Assembly (NCBI GenBank): GCA_036898135.1
Contig: CM072527.1
Span: 28,785,055-28,849,054, forward strand
Reading direction: 5' to 3'
From: Oncomelania hupensis
Taxonomy: Eukaryota; Mollusca; Gastropoda; Littorinimorpha; Pomatiopsidae
Length of the DNA: 64,000 nucleotides
In this document: positions 53,111 to 64,000 of the stretch, one piece after another
Position numbering within the stretch: the stretch's first letter is position 1
Layout of the letters: each line of letters begins with the position of its first letter
Program-made: the position numbers and the translations under genes
The notes under the pieces: model-generated
Seen by the model: only the letters and a program-made list of their open reading frames with translations
Databases searched by the model: none
Told to the model about the DNA's origin: nothing

Positions 53111-53845
53111 TGAGGAGATCACCCTGAATTTTTTGAGAAAGTGTTTCATGAAATTGTGTTGATTGACAATGATGTAATGATTATTGGTGGAGACTTTAAC
53201 TTTGCTTTGAATCCGAGAATAGATTCTAATCAACCCTCTAATGTATACCGACCTAGAAGTCGGCAAAAAGTGTTGGACTTCATGTTTGATCATGATGTTG
53301 TTGATATTTTTAGAACATTGTTTCCTAATAAAAGATCTTATACTTGGCGTAGATTTAATGGCACTCAAAGAAGTAGACTGGATTTTTTTTTGGTTTCAGA
53401 TGAATTGTGTCTTGATATTGTTGATGCAAACATAGCCTCTGGATACTGTTATGATCATTCTTTGGTTGAAATTTGTTTGAAAACAGATATTGTAAAACGG
53501 CACCGTCCATTCTGGAAATTCAATAATTCATTATTGAAAGATATATGTTTTGTAAACCTGGTCAAACAGGTCATCTTGGATACGAAGCGGCAATACGCTG
53601 TTCCTGTTTACAATATGGATGATTTGCATTTGATCAATGACTGCGATCTATCTTTGTTAATTGATGATCAGCTATTTTTGGAAATGCTTTTGTTAGAGAT
53701 TAGAGGGAAGTGTATTTCGTATGCAACCTATAAAAAGAAAAAAGAAATACAGCAAGAACAGCAGTTAATAAGTGATATTTCGTTGCTGGAAGAATTTTTT
53801 TCAAACGATAATGTGCATCTATTAGAACAAAAAAAAGAGAGTTAG
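53111..53845 (+). pseudogene. Tx1/L1-type LINE ORF2, endonuclease part (5' truncated)
   Basis: AP-like endonuclease lacking its N-terminal third. IIGGDFNFALNPRID holds the D-x-N motif (53181-53225), RRSYTW-like KRSYTWRRFN follows (53331-53360) and ends with SRLDFFLVS and an H-containing YDHSLVEI (53453-53476). The linker up to 53845 is Lys/Glu-rich. The frame is lost in a run of eight A near 53829. Confidence 0.8.
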
Positions 53846-56521
53846 TTGATTTGCGTAGGAAAAAAGTCGATGGTTTGTAAGATCCCGTTCCCGGTGGATC
53901 AATGAAGGGGAGAAAAGTACTAAATATTTTTGTAATCTAGAAAAACGGCACTTTGTCCAAAAATCTATGTATGTTTTACACACAGAGTCGGGGGATATCT
54001 TACATGATTGTGATGCTATTGTGCATGAAGTTAAGTCTTTTTATGAGAATTTGTACAGTTCTCGTGAACATGATGTTGTAGATAAACTTAAAAGATCTAA
54101 ATGTTGAGTCTACGCTATCGGATGAAGAAAGTGCACTATTAGAAGGCCCCGATTCTGTTCAGGAAGCCCTATCGGCATTAAAGCAAATGAAGAACGATAA
54201 GAGTCCTGGTTCGGACGGGTATACTACTGAGTTTTTAAAATTCTGTTTCTCTGATCTTGGTGTATTTTTGACGCGATCGATTAACTATGGTTTTTACAAA
54301 AACGAAATGTCTGTAACGCAGCGTCAGGGAGTTATAACATGTATTACAAAGGAAGGTAAAGACAAAGCTTTTGTTAAAAACTGGAGGCCTATTACTCTTC
54401 TAAAATTAGCTTCCTCTTTTATTGCAAACCGGATAAAAAAAGTTTTACCACAGATTATTGGTGATCAACAAACAGTTTTTTTTAAAAGGAAGGTTTATGG
54501 GTGATAATATTCGTTTATTATACGATTCTATTGTTTATTGTGATAATAATAAAGTGCCTGGTATGCTTTTGATGGCTGATCAGGAGAAAGCTTTCGACTC
54601 TGTGGCATGGTCTTTCATGGAAAAGTGTTTATGTGTATTCAATTTTGGTCCAGGTATAAGACGTTGGATATCTGTTTTTTATAAGAATATTAGATCCTGT
54701 GTTTGTGTAAATGGTCAATATTCGTTGTGGATTGATGTACAGAGAGGAACAAGGCAAGGAGATCCTGTTTCTCCCTATATTTTTTTACTCTGTGCTGAAA
54801 TTTTGGCAGTCATGATCAAGCAAAATAAAACTATTCGTGGAATCCGTGTTGTGGATGATGAAGTTTTAATTTCGCAATACGCAGATGACACCTTTTTTTT
54901 TCTTGATGGTTCCAGACAATCTTTTTTAGAGTGTATTCGGATTTTAAAATTATATGCGGCATACTCTGGCTTAAAGATCAATTTTGATAAGTCAATTGTT
55001 GTGTGGATTGGGTCACGTAAGTACTCCAACCAGAAGTTTTTGCCAGAGATGAATTTGCAATGGAATCCACCATTTTTCAAGGTGCTTGGTGTCTTTTTCT
55101 CTGTTGATGAAAAGGAAATACCTCATTTAAATTATGAAGAAAAAATTAATGATATACGAAAATTGTTGGCTGTGTGGTCCAAGCGTAATTTAACACCTTT
55201 TGGGAAAATAACTGTTACAAAGACACTGGCGATGTCGAAATTAACTCATTTATTGATGAACCTGCCTGATCCAAGCGATAACTTTTTGAATACAATAAAT
55301 TCCATGTTCTTTAAGTTTGTTTGGAACGATAAACCTGATAAAATAAAGCGTACGCAGATATGCCAAGAGTATGCTGCTGGTGGGTTGAAAATGGTCGATA
55401 TCAAATCCTTTTTGTCAGCATTGAAGCTAAGTTGTCTTAAGCGCACTTTACAGGATAATGGCAGAATCTATAGGATTGTTTCAGCAACTTGTGCTTTGAT
55501 TACTGATGTTAAAAAGTATGGAAGTGAAATTGCACACGTTATTATGAGGCAATGTAAAAATTTGTTTTGGGCCGATGTGTTTAAACATTACAAAAAATGT
55601 GGTGATAAATTAACCCCAAAGACATTCTGTGATTTTGCTTCAGAGAATTTGCACTATAATGTACACATTTGCAGAGACACTAAAGTGGTCTACTTGAAAG
55701 ACTGGTTACAGAATGGTGTAATAAAAATCGGTGATTTGATGAATTTTGACGGGTACCTTTCGTTTGACGCGTTTAAAATGAAGTTTCCTGGTATTGAAAC
55801 CAATTTTTTGTTATACGAAGGTGTCATACGTGCAGTTAAGAGGTATCAAACGCTGTTGAAAGTTGATTTTGAAAATGATTTTGTGACTGGTGATACACTT
55901 CTGTGGAAATGTCTTTCAAAAGGTGATGCTAAGCATATTTACTCTATACTGATTCAGAGTCCCGAGGAACATCAATCCATAAAGAAATGGAGTGAGAATT
56001 TAAATGTAAATATTGATCCTAAGAACATTTTTATGAAAATAATTAACACTACAAATGATGCTAGACTTAGATGGTTCCAATACAAAATAATATGCAGAAT
56101 CCTTCCAACTAATCGATTTTTGTATATCAGACGAATAGTTAACTCACCTTTATGTTCCTTTTGTAACATGTATGATGAAACGCTAATACATTTTCTATGG
56201 GACTGTAATAAATGTCAGAAATACTGGTGTGATATTCAAGCATGGATTAGAGCAAATTTTGATCATTGTAACTCATTGTCTTTGTCAAGGGAGCTTATCG
56301 TGTTTGGCCTACAGCAAGGTGTGAGAACAGACAGAGTTATTGACCTATTCATTTTAATTGCTAAATATGAAATCTTTTGTGCAAAATTACAAAACATTAC
56401 ACCTAGTATAAACTTATTTATCAGAAGGGCACGGCAATTTTTCGATGCTGAAAGGTATAATTCTAGGTTATATCTGCATTTTGCGTCTGATTGGATTTTG
56501 TACAAACACGTATTTGATTAA
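53846..56521 (+). pseudogene. Tx1/L1-type LINE ORF2, RT and zf-RVT
   Basis: Three frames. Linker and N-terminal RT at 54187-54504 (KSPGSDGYTTEFLKF, KNWRPITLL), then a 687-residue open frame at 54458-56521. In it are GDNIRLLYDSI, DQEKAFDSVAW with the first catalytic Asp, RGTRQGDPVSPYIF, active site YADD (about residue 141-144), thumb and connection, and a C-terminal zinc motif: CSFCNMYDETLIHFLWDC, the zf-RVT type. There is no RNase H, as expected for L1/Tx1. The frame step between the two lies at an eight-T run near 54476-54484. It is otherwise well preserved. Confidence 0.88.
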
Positions 56522-56772
56522 TTGCCACCACTCCCCATAGCTCCACCTCTTTCCTTTCTCTATACCTCCATAATGATCAGGTGTCTTCAACATGTTCACT
56601 TTTTGTGTTTTGTTGTGTTGTTATCATTGCTGTTGTTGTCGGTATGAATGGATATATGTACATTTACTGTTTATACTTGGACTATCTATTTGTAACCATG
56701 TTCTTATTTAATATTTTGTGTTGAAAATAAATATAACCCAGCTCCTGGGGGAAAAAAACAAAAAAAAAAAAA
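56522..56772 (+). other. Tx1-type LINE 3' UTR and poly(A) tail
   Basis: 250 bp after the stop with an AATAAA near 56727, ending in A-rich sequence at about 56752-56772. A poly(A) tail is what L1-type elements have. Confidence 0.75.
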
Positions 56773-56774
56773 CG

Positions 56775-57000
56775 TTGACCCTCGGGTGCTGGAAGACTCG
56801 ATACAGGATCTTGGCCTTCACCTCAAAATAGACTGTACCACTGCCTTTGGTCACGTGGTCTTGGCGGTTCCTGTACTTGTTTAAAGTACTATCAGCTTCC
56901 TGGAGCTGGATCAGCTTATCTCTGTCCACGATGGCAGCTTTAGAGTTGTCGGCGACCTTCAGTGGCGTAGACGTCTTGTCTCTCTTGGCCTGGGCAAGTA
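56775..57000 (-). pseudogene. Gypsy pol fragment (protease-integrase linker)
   Basis: Minus strand: KAAIVDRDKLIQLQEADST, then YRNRQDHVTKGSGTVYF and KILYRVFQHPR. This resembles residues 395-445 of the Gmr1-like polyprotein (IRKAQESDVTLRK...VEDGLLFRQ), the region just before the integrase zinc module. It ends at the poly(A) tail of the LINE to its left, which suggests the LINE cut it. Confidence 0.6.
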
Positions 57001-57830
57001 CTAATGCGATTTAGGGCCACTTTTTGTCTCCCTAATGTATGAAAATTCAGTACTGCGTTGATAGGGCGAACCAAAACGCGCCCTATGATTTTGGCCCACA
57101 GATTCTTCCCTTGCATTGATATTTCCCTATCCACCGCGCCATCGTGAACCCATTCCCATGAACTAGGCGGGAAACAATTTGGAACTGTTCTTAGATACAT
57201 TATATTGGAGAAATATGCCCTTCAATTTTGTCAGCATTAGGGCGACTTCCGTAAATACCGCTATTACGGCGACAACATTTTATATCAAATTAACTAATTT
57301 TGGGGGAGGATTCTTTTCATCAAATTTGTTCTACATGCTCTGGCCACAGTCAAGATTCTAATTTTGCATTTTCAACATTCTGTCCCATTCCGTTTTTATG
57401 CACAAAAAAAAGTAGATCTGTGGTAGCCACATGCACTTTTGACTTTCGTCAGAAAGAGAGAGAGAGCGTCGCACCGTTTTTCGAAAACTTGAACTATGAT
57501 ATTCTAAATGACAAGTATTCTATTTCTTGAACTCTTTTAAAATCAGGAAGTTCCCAGATATAACTGTAAGCATCTAGAATCCTTTTGCTGATTTTAGACG
57601 AATTTTAAAACGCGTAACTATCATTCTGTGCGTTGCTGAAGTTTTACATCATGGCCACGCAAAAGGAAGATGAAATGAGTGGGGAGATTGATAACTGAGC
57701 GAAATTAAGCAGATTTTATCTAGATACTGTGAGTTTTACAGCCATTTGAAGCTGCTGATAACACAATGAGCTGTTTAAAGAAAATGGTTTCCAAAGTTTC
57801 GTCACGCAACTGAGATTTTTAGAAATAAGA
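57001..57830. other. no gene recognised
   Basis: Contains TCTCCCTAATG near 57029 and CATTAGGGCGACTTC near 57234, related to the ends of the MITE-like hairpin at 62567-62750. Otherwise nothing recognised. Confidence 0.4.
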
Positions 57831-60345
57831 TCCTATCCTATCCTATCCTATCCCATAACCCGGAGGTCGTCACCAAAGATGATCGTTTAACCAACATACT
57901 CCATCTTTCTCTGTCCTCAGCAGCCCGGTGGCTCGTCAGGGGCAAACCGATTCTCGAATGTTGTCTCCCATCTCTTTTTCTCTCCTCTTCTTCTACCTCG
58001 CAGCCTGGTGGCTCGCTTCAGTTCCATACCATCTTTCCGTTCTTCACCACTGTTCTCGTGTTGTCCCTCTTTTCTGTCACTCCTTGATGTGTTGGGTCCG
58101 TCTTCTGTCACCATATCTCCATGCCGTTTCTTGTTGTAGATCTGCTGTGAAGGTCTTTCGCAAGTTGGTGATGGTGACGGATCGCGTCTTGGAATGTGTG
58201 ATGGTCTTCTTTCCATCTTTCCTTGTTGTCTTGTTTGTCGATTGGAAATCTGTGTTGTTGAAATGCTCCATATTTGAAGCTCTGTGTTCAGGGATGGCCT
58301 TGGACTTGATGTCTGTTGATGTTGGATGTAGACATGATGGTCCGCAATTTCTTAATTTGGATGGAGATGTCAGGCAGCTTGTTTGCAATCATTGTCAGCA
58401 GATTGGAGAGTCCTGTGACTGTGCCTTCGTGTCTGGGACATCTGACATGGCTCCCAAATATTTGTGTTGAGCGGAGAGGATCCTGCCTTGGTTTGACCTT
58501 TCCCATGCGCTGTTTTGATGATGTGTTCATTGGATTTTGATGGTCATCATTTTGGTTGTTTGCACTTATTTCCATTCCATCAGGCTCTGGAGGTTTTGAA
58601 GCCTCTGTACTGTTGAGTTGTTCTTGTTCCTCTCCAGACAATCCATCATCCGCAAAACGATTGGAGATTGCTCTACCTCTTGGCAGAGCTGACTTCCTGT
58701 GGATTGCATTGTCTTTTGATTGTGTTTGTTTTGACGCTTGTGTTGATGATGTGTGTTGATTTCATTTGCTTTTGTTTAGGCTGTTTTTTTTAGCCTTGTC
58801 ATATAGGCTTTTGATGGTCACTTTCTTTTATGTGATGTTGTTTTTTGTTGTAGGTATTTCTCATTTTCTGTGGTTATCTGGTGCTGTAGGTATTTCTCAC
58901 AGATTATTCTGAGGTTGAAAATCTGTTCATGGTTTTCTTCTTATTTGTTCAGCTTGGGGTTTCAACCTGTTGAGTATTATTTTCAGGAGGACCTTGCTGG
59001 GATGGCTGATGAGGCTGATGGTGCGGTGATTTTCACACTCCTGAAGGTTACCTTTTTTGGGGAAGAGTGATGACAAGCGACTGGGTCCATGGTGTAGGCC
59101 ACTCCCAACTCTGCCAGATCTTGTTACAGATAATGGTGAGAGCATCAATCATCGCTTCTCGGAGTGAGTGAGTTCTCCTCCTGCTTGTAGCAATTTTGCG
59201 GGAATGGTGTCCACTCCCGCTGACTTCCCTTTCTTCAGCGATTGCACTGCTGCCTCAACTTCTTCCCGGAGATTTGGGAGGATTTCTTCTTCTCTGTTCT
59301 CGGGAATTGCTAGAACTGCTGGGTCTCCATTTGGTGTATGGTTGTAAAGGTCAGAGCAGTATTCGATCCATCTGTCCAAGACTTCTTGTTCTTCTGTAAG
59401 GCATATGCCAGACTTGCTTTGGATCGTGGAGACCTTGGGCTGTTTAACACTTGTCAGCCGCTTCACAGTCTGGTAGGCCTTCTTGCTGTTGTTCTTGTTC
59501 AGACTGTTCTCTATTTCCTGGCATTGATCTTCTATCCAGTTCTCCTTTGCTGTGCGCATGCCTTTTCGGATGTCATTGATTTTTTCGGTAGACATCAGCT
59601 CCCTGAGAGGTGTTCTTTTTTTTTCTTTTCTTTTTTTTAATCTCTTTTCGTTTATCACACAGATCCAAAAGTTCAGGTGTGATCCACAGCTTCTTATTTG
59701 GTCGGTGCTTGCCAAGGATCTCAGTGGCGGCATCTGTCACAGCTGAGTTGAAGATGGTGGTCATGGTGTTGACATCTACTTCACCAGCCCCCAAAATGAG
59801 CAGTGGTGCAAATTTCCCTCCAATTGTGGCCTGAGTTTGTCCAGGTCGAACTTCAGTCTAGTGCACTTTTGCTGTATTTACTCTCTTCGAGTGGAGCCGG
59901 ATAGACATCATCACGAGATCGTGGTCGCTTCCGATGTCTGCTCCTGGAAACGTGCGTGTCCTGCCAATGGTGATGCTTGATCTGAAGCGTTTCTCGACCA
60001 TGATGTAGTCGATCTGGTTGTGATGCACCCCGCCGGGACTGTGCCATGTCCATCGTCTGGAGTTTTTGTGGAGACCAAGCGTGTTTGCCAGTATCAGATT
60101 GTTGTATGGCAAACTCCAAGAGTCTCAGACCCCTGTCATTTGTCTCGTCGTTGCAGTGGGGTCCACATGTGTCTCCCCAGTTGTGGTGCGCATCTTGGCC
60201 AACCTTGGCATTCCAGTCGCCTTCCACTATGACTATGTCCTTCTTTGGCACTTGGTCAAGGACAGCCTGTTGATTTTCATAGAAATCCTCCACTTCGCTG
60301 TCGTCATAATCTGCTGTTGGGGCATAGGCCTGGATGATGGTAATG
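57831..60345 (-). pseudogene. RTE-type LINE copy, minus strand, eroded at 3' half
   Basis: Starts at a (CCTAT)n tail and extends to the middle of the endonuclease. 58940-60345 matches the intact copy closely (endonuclease core, linker, RT beginning with several frame shifts; for example the KIFQ-to-GAGEVDVNTM region at 59740-59800). 57860-58930 is strongly reduced: the order of homologous words is broadly kept but dozens of short stretches are missing. Inverted with respect to 60385-62190. Confidence 0.8.
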
Positions 60346-60384
60346 ATGATAAAAGAAATGATAAAGATGATGATAAAAGAGATG
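60346..60384. repeat. spacer between the inverted RTE copies
   Basis: Purine-rich ATGATAAAAGA-type repeats between the two RTE copies of opposite orientation. Confidence 0.7.
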
Positions 60385-62190
60385 AAAAAGAAGAACACCT
60401 CACATGGAGCTGATGCCTACCGAAAAATCAACAATGACATCCGAAAGAAGCACTGATCAATGACAGAAAATAGAGAACAGTCTGAACAAGAACAACAGCA
60501 AGAAGGCCTACCAGACTGTGAAGCGGCTGACATTTGTTAAACAGTCCATGGTCTCCACTATCCAAAGCAAGTCTGGCATGTGCCTTACAGAAGAACAAGA
60601 AGTCTTGGACAGATGGAAAGAGTACTGCTCTGACCTTTACAACCACACACCAAATGGAGACCCATCAGTTATAGCATGTCATGAAAACAGAAAAGAAGAA
60701 GAAATCCTCCCAATTCTCCGGGAAGGAGTTGAGGCAGCAGTGCAATCGCTGAAGAAGGGGAAGTCAGCGGGAGTGGACAACATACCCGCGGAACTGGTTC
60801 AAACAGGAGGAGAAGCGATGATTGACGCACTTACCATTATCTGTAACAAAACCGGACAGAGTGGGGAGTTTCCTACACCATGGACCCTTTCGCTTGTCAT
60901 CACTCTTCCCAAAAAAGGTAACCTTCAGGAATGTGAAAATTACCGCACCATCAGCCTCAGCCGCCATTCCAGCAAGGTCCTCCTAAAAATAATACTCAAC
61001 AGGTCGAAATCCCAAGCTGAACAAATCATTGCTGAAGAACAAGCAGGGTTCAGGGCAGGGCGAACTACTACTGAACAGATTTTCAACCTCAGAATAATCT
61101 GCGAGAAATACTTAGAGCACCAACAACATCTATATCATGTGTTCGTAGACTTCAAAAAGGCGTTTGACCGAGTCGGGCATGCAGCTCTGTGGGCAACCAT
61201 GAGAGTGAACATCAGCCCTAAAATTATTGAAGTCATCAAAAGCCTGTATGTCAAGGCTACCAGTGCAGTCCTCCGCAACAGCGCCATCGAAAACAATCGG
61301 TGTGCGTCAGGGATGCCTACTTTTTCCAACACTCTTCAACATTTTCCTAGAGCGCATAATGTCAGATGCCCTTGCAGATCACGAAGGCACACTCAGCATA
61401 GGGGGAAGAGCAATCTCCAACCTTCGTTTTGCGGATAACATTGATGGATTGTCTGGAGAGGAACAAGAACTTGAACAACTGGTACAGAGGCTTCAAACCA
61501 CCTCCAGAGCCTATGGAATGGAAATAAGTGCAGAGAAGACCAAAATGATGACCAACAACACCAATGGCATCAACACGGATATCAAAGTCCAAGGCCGATC
61601 CCTGAACACAGCGCATAGCTTCAAATATTTAGGAGCCATTGTATTAAACAACTGCTGCCCTGGCGAGGTTGAAGCCCATGTGGAAAGACAGGACCATCAG
61701 TTTACATTCCAAGGTAAGACTGCTGCGCTCCCTTGTCATCTCCATCTTCCTATATGCTTGCGAAACATGAACCCTTACAGCAGATCTACAAAGAAGAATA
61801 CAAGGCATGGACATGAGGTGGTACAGTAGACTTCTGGGCATTTCCTATACCCAACACATCACCAACGACGAAGTCAGAAAGACCATCACACAAGCCACTG
61901 GACAACACGATGACCTGCTCACATTGGTGAAAACCGAAAACTCCGATGGTATGACCACGTCACCAAATCATCAGGTCTTGCAAAGACCATCCTGCAAGAC
62001 ACATTGCAAGGAGGTAGAAGAAGAGGGAGGCCGAGATAGCGGGAGGACAACATTCGAGAATGGACTGGTTTGACACAGAGCCAAACAATCAGGGTTGCTG
62101 AGGACAGGGAAAGATGGAGTATGCTGGTTAAACGATCATCTGTGGTGCCCCTACAACCTTCGAGTTACGGGATAGGATAGGATAGGATAG
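60385..62190 (+). pseudogene. RTE-type LINE copy, plus strand
   Basis: 5'-truncated copy starting in the linker after the endonuclease (matching the intact copy near residue 418) and ending in (GGATA)n at 62170-62190. The frame 60518-61438 carries GVDNIPAEL, QAGFRAGRTTTEQIFNLRII and FVDFKKAFDRVGHAAL, then loses frame; 61227-61829 carries GVRQGCLLFPTLFN and active site FADN instead of FADD (about 61431-61442), followed by the thumb. A third frame (61807-62073) covers the C-terminal domain. The Asp-to-Asn change at the active site plus shifts make it inactive. Confidence 0.85.
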
Positions 62191-62309
62191 ATGCAATTAA
62201 ACAAAAGCAAAACAGTTATCATCCACAAGCCCTTATGATTTTTAGTTTTAACCTCTCAGAAATAGCTTTTAATGACTATGACGCATGTTTACTGTTTACG
62301 TCATCATCA

Positions 62310-62372
62310 CTGACCTCATGTTTTATTTATTTTTCATCACTGAAGAAGGGCGTAGCCGGAAAGTCTTTGATT
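62310..62372 (+). ncRNA. possible degenerate hammerhead-like motif
   Basis: CTGAAGA (62340-62346) fits the CUGANGA core; then GGC-GTA-GCC can pair and GGAAAG with GAAA (62359-62362) follows. Penelope-like retroelements carry such motifs. Stem II is short and the outer pair is a mismatch, so this may be a relic or coincidence. Confidence 0.25.
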
Positions 62373-62566
62373 TTATATTTTTCTTGGTGTTTTTTGTTTA
62401 TTTTGTTTATGATTTCTAGAAATAGCTTTTAAAAAAGACATCAGAAGTGTGAAAGGTCTTCTTTGTGGTCTCCATAACGCCTGGTTTTACAATTCAAGTA
62501 TGTCCCCCCTAAGGATGTCTTTTAAAGCAGGTGCCCTAATGACCTTTATTTACTTAGTAAACAATA

Positions 62567-62750
62567 GGGAGACCTCATAGGTTTGCTATATCTGTTAAAA
62601 TTACACACACTGCATTTGCAATAAAGGAAATGTATTGTTGATGAAGGCAAGTCTTCCTAAATGTTACAGTGAATCTCTCTAAGGAATTTTAACAGATATA
62701 ATAGAGGTCGCCCAAACCACCGAAATTACAGAAGTCTCCCTAATGCCGGA
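62567..62750. mobile_element. MITE-like inverted repeat
   Basis: Ends AGGGAGAC (62567) and GTCTCCCT (to about 62741), with a longer internal inverted pair TATATCTGTTAAAATT at about 62587-62602 and its complement near 62686-62701. No coding sequence. Confidence 0.55.
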
Positions 62751-62755
62751 TTTGT

Positions 62756-62756
<1 letters not shown>

Positions 62757-62838
<82 letters not shown>
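62757..62838 (+). repeat. (TA)n microsatellite
   Basis: About 80 bp of TA, adjacent to the 3' end of the LINE fragment on the minus strand. Confidence 0.98.
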
Positions 62839-62845
<7 letters not shown>

Positions 62846-63060
62846 GTTGCTTTAGGTCCAGCGGACTCTTCCGAGCCAAATCAGGACCGGACAACCCCCG
62901 ATCCGCATAAAAGATCTGCTGAAACAACCCTAGTGGGAAAATTGAACGCCCTCCACCGGCCAGTCACTTTACAATAAAGACATCCCACGCAGGGGACGGC
63001 TGAGGCTTTACCCCAACTACTCGAACCCCCGGTTACAAAAACAAAATAGAATACAAACAT
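62839..63060 (-). repeat. LINE 3' UTR ending in the dispersed tail motif
   Basis: Minus strand: a unique stretch (about 62887-63060) runs into CTGATTTGGCTCGGAAGAGT, CCGCTGGACC, TAAAGCAACAATAAAT and then the (TA)n run. This shows the tail motif at the end of a longer 3' UTR and that the simple repeat is its tail. Confidence 0.65.
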
Positions 63061-63129
63061 CATTATAAATCATCAACAAAACGCATACATATAAAATGCC
63101 TATATTGCTAAATAATAACATCATAGGAA

Positions 63130-64000
63130 GCCCTAGTTATGGGGCGCCATGTGTCCATTTATTCTATGTGACTATTCTATACATAGAATAAATTATATGC
63201 ACATAGAAAGCATTCTATGCACACAAAAAGCATTCATTAGTTGAAATTCCATTTATAAAAAAGAAACCAATATTGTAAGTCATAGAATAAAATTCTTTGT
63301 ATAGAATAACATTCTATAATATAGTGTAAAATTCTATGTCCATAATAAAATTCTATGTATAGAATAACATTTTATAATAGAGAATAAGATTCTATGTATA
63401 TAATACAATTCTATATTATAGAATGCACTTGTATGCATAGAATTATATTCTATAACATAGAATGAATTCTATTACAAAGAATGAATTCTATTACAAAGAA
63501 TGAATTCTATAACATAGAATTTATTCTATGTGCATACAATTCATTCTATAACATAGAACGAATTCTTTAACATAAAATAAATTATATGACATAAAATGAA
63601 TTCTATGTGCATATAATAAATTGTATAACATAGAATGAATTCTATAACAAAGAATGAATTCTATATGCATAGAATGAATTTTATAGCATAGAATTAATTC
63701 TATTACATAGAATTCATTCTATGACATAGAATGAATTCTATAGGCATAGAATGAATAGTATAACATAGAATGAATAAGATGACATAGAATGAATTCTATG
63801 ACATAGAATGAATTCTATAACATAGAATGAATTCTATAGCATAGAATGAATTCTATGTTACAGAATGAATTCTATGTCGTAGAATTCATTCTATGCTATA
63901 GAATTGATTCTATGCTATAGAATAAATTCTATGTCATAGAATTCATTCTTTGCTATAGAATTCATTCTATGTTATAGAATTCATTCTATGTCATAGAATT
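63130..64000. repeat. dyad-symmetric AT-rich satellite, runs off the window
   Basis: Tandem degenerate units of about 17-19 bp built on ATAGAATGAATTCTAT plus a RACA-type spacer. From 63130 to about 63450 units are diverged; from there on regular. After about 63880 the unit appears as its reverse complement (TAGAATTCATTCTATG). Contains many GAATTC sites. No coding. Confidence 0.9.

Noticed and set aside
63130..64000. CRISPR-like spaced repeats
   Set aside because: Units are contiguous degenerate satellite without unique spacers, in an animal genome.

Overview
This window is animal nuclear DNA, not bacterial. The only host gene I can name is an intron-split homologue of the haem transporter SLC48A1/HRG1 (+ strand). 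Two of its exons are visible, at 20058-20225 and 38657-38820, joined across an 18.4 kb intron. Almost everything else is transposable elements at different stages of decay. They include non-LTR retrotransposons of at least four lineages (RTE/BovB-like, Tx1/L1-like, and two or more RNase H-bearing I/Jockey-type families), two Ty3/Gypsy LTR families, Tc1/mariner and Harbinger-like DNA transposons, tRNA- and 5S-derived SINEs, microsatellites and a palindromic satellite. The mix suggests a marine invertebrate, perhaps a mollusc or another lophotrochozoan, but I cannot prove the taxon from sequence alone.

Layout. 0-12 kb: Tc1 and RTE remnants, a tRNA SINE, then a long decayed LINE (about 2.1-8.8 kb) that hosts a DNA transposon carrying telomere-type repeats and a solo LTR. 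A second LINE (8.9-11.4 kb) hosts a Tc1 element, which itself hosts a 5S-like SINE. 12-20 kb: microsatellites, then a third LINE (about 13.4-20.0 kb) broken by a Myb/SANT-bearing DNA transposon. 20-39 kb: HRG1 exon, large intron, HRG1 last exon. The intron holds the best-preserved element, a complete Ty3/Gypsy retrotransposon at 22034-30466 (minus strand) with 1637 bp LTRs that differ at three sites by eye and a 5 bp target duplication. Its pol order is protease-integrase-RT-RNase H, the Gmr1-like order.

39-49 kb: an apparently full-length RTE-type LINE with one 1040-residue ORF (41579-44701, minus), long AAT/ACT microsatellites, and the 5' part of a second Gmr1-like element (gag-protease plus a shortened LTR). 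49-57 kb: an inverted fragment of the third LINE family with a nearly complete Tc1 inside, then a Tx1/L1-type LINE with a poly(A) tail. 57-64 kb: two RTE copies in inverted orientation, a MITE-like hairpin, a (TA)n run on a LINE tail, and an AT-rich satellite of dyad-symmetric GAATTC-containing units that runs off the window end.

The genes do not form a pathway. What links them is nested insertion. The relative order of events is readable: LINEs first, DNA transposons, SINEs and solo LTR into them, and the 22-30 kb Gypsy element as one of the youngest arrivals. Many reading-frame breaks lie at mononucleotide runs, so some may be assembly errors rather than real mutations.
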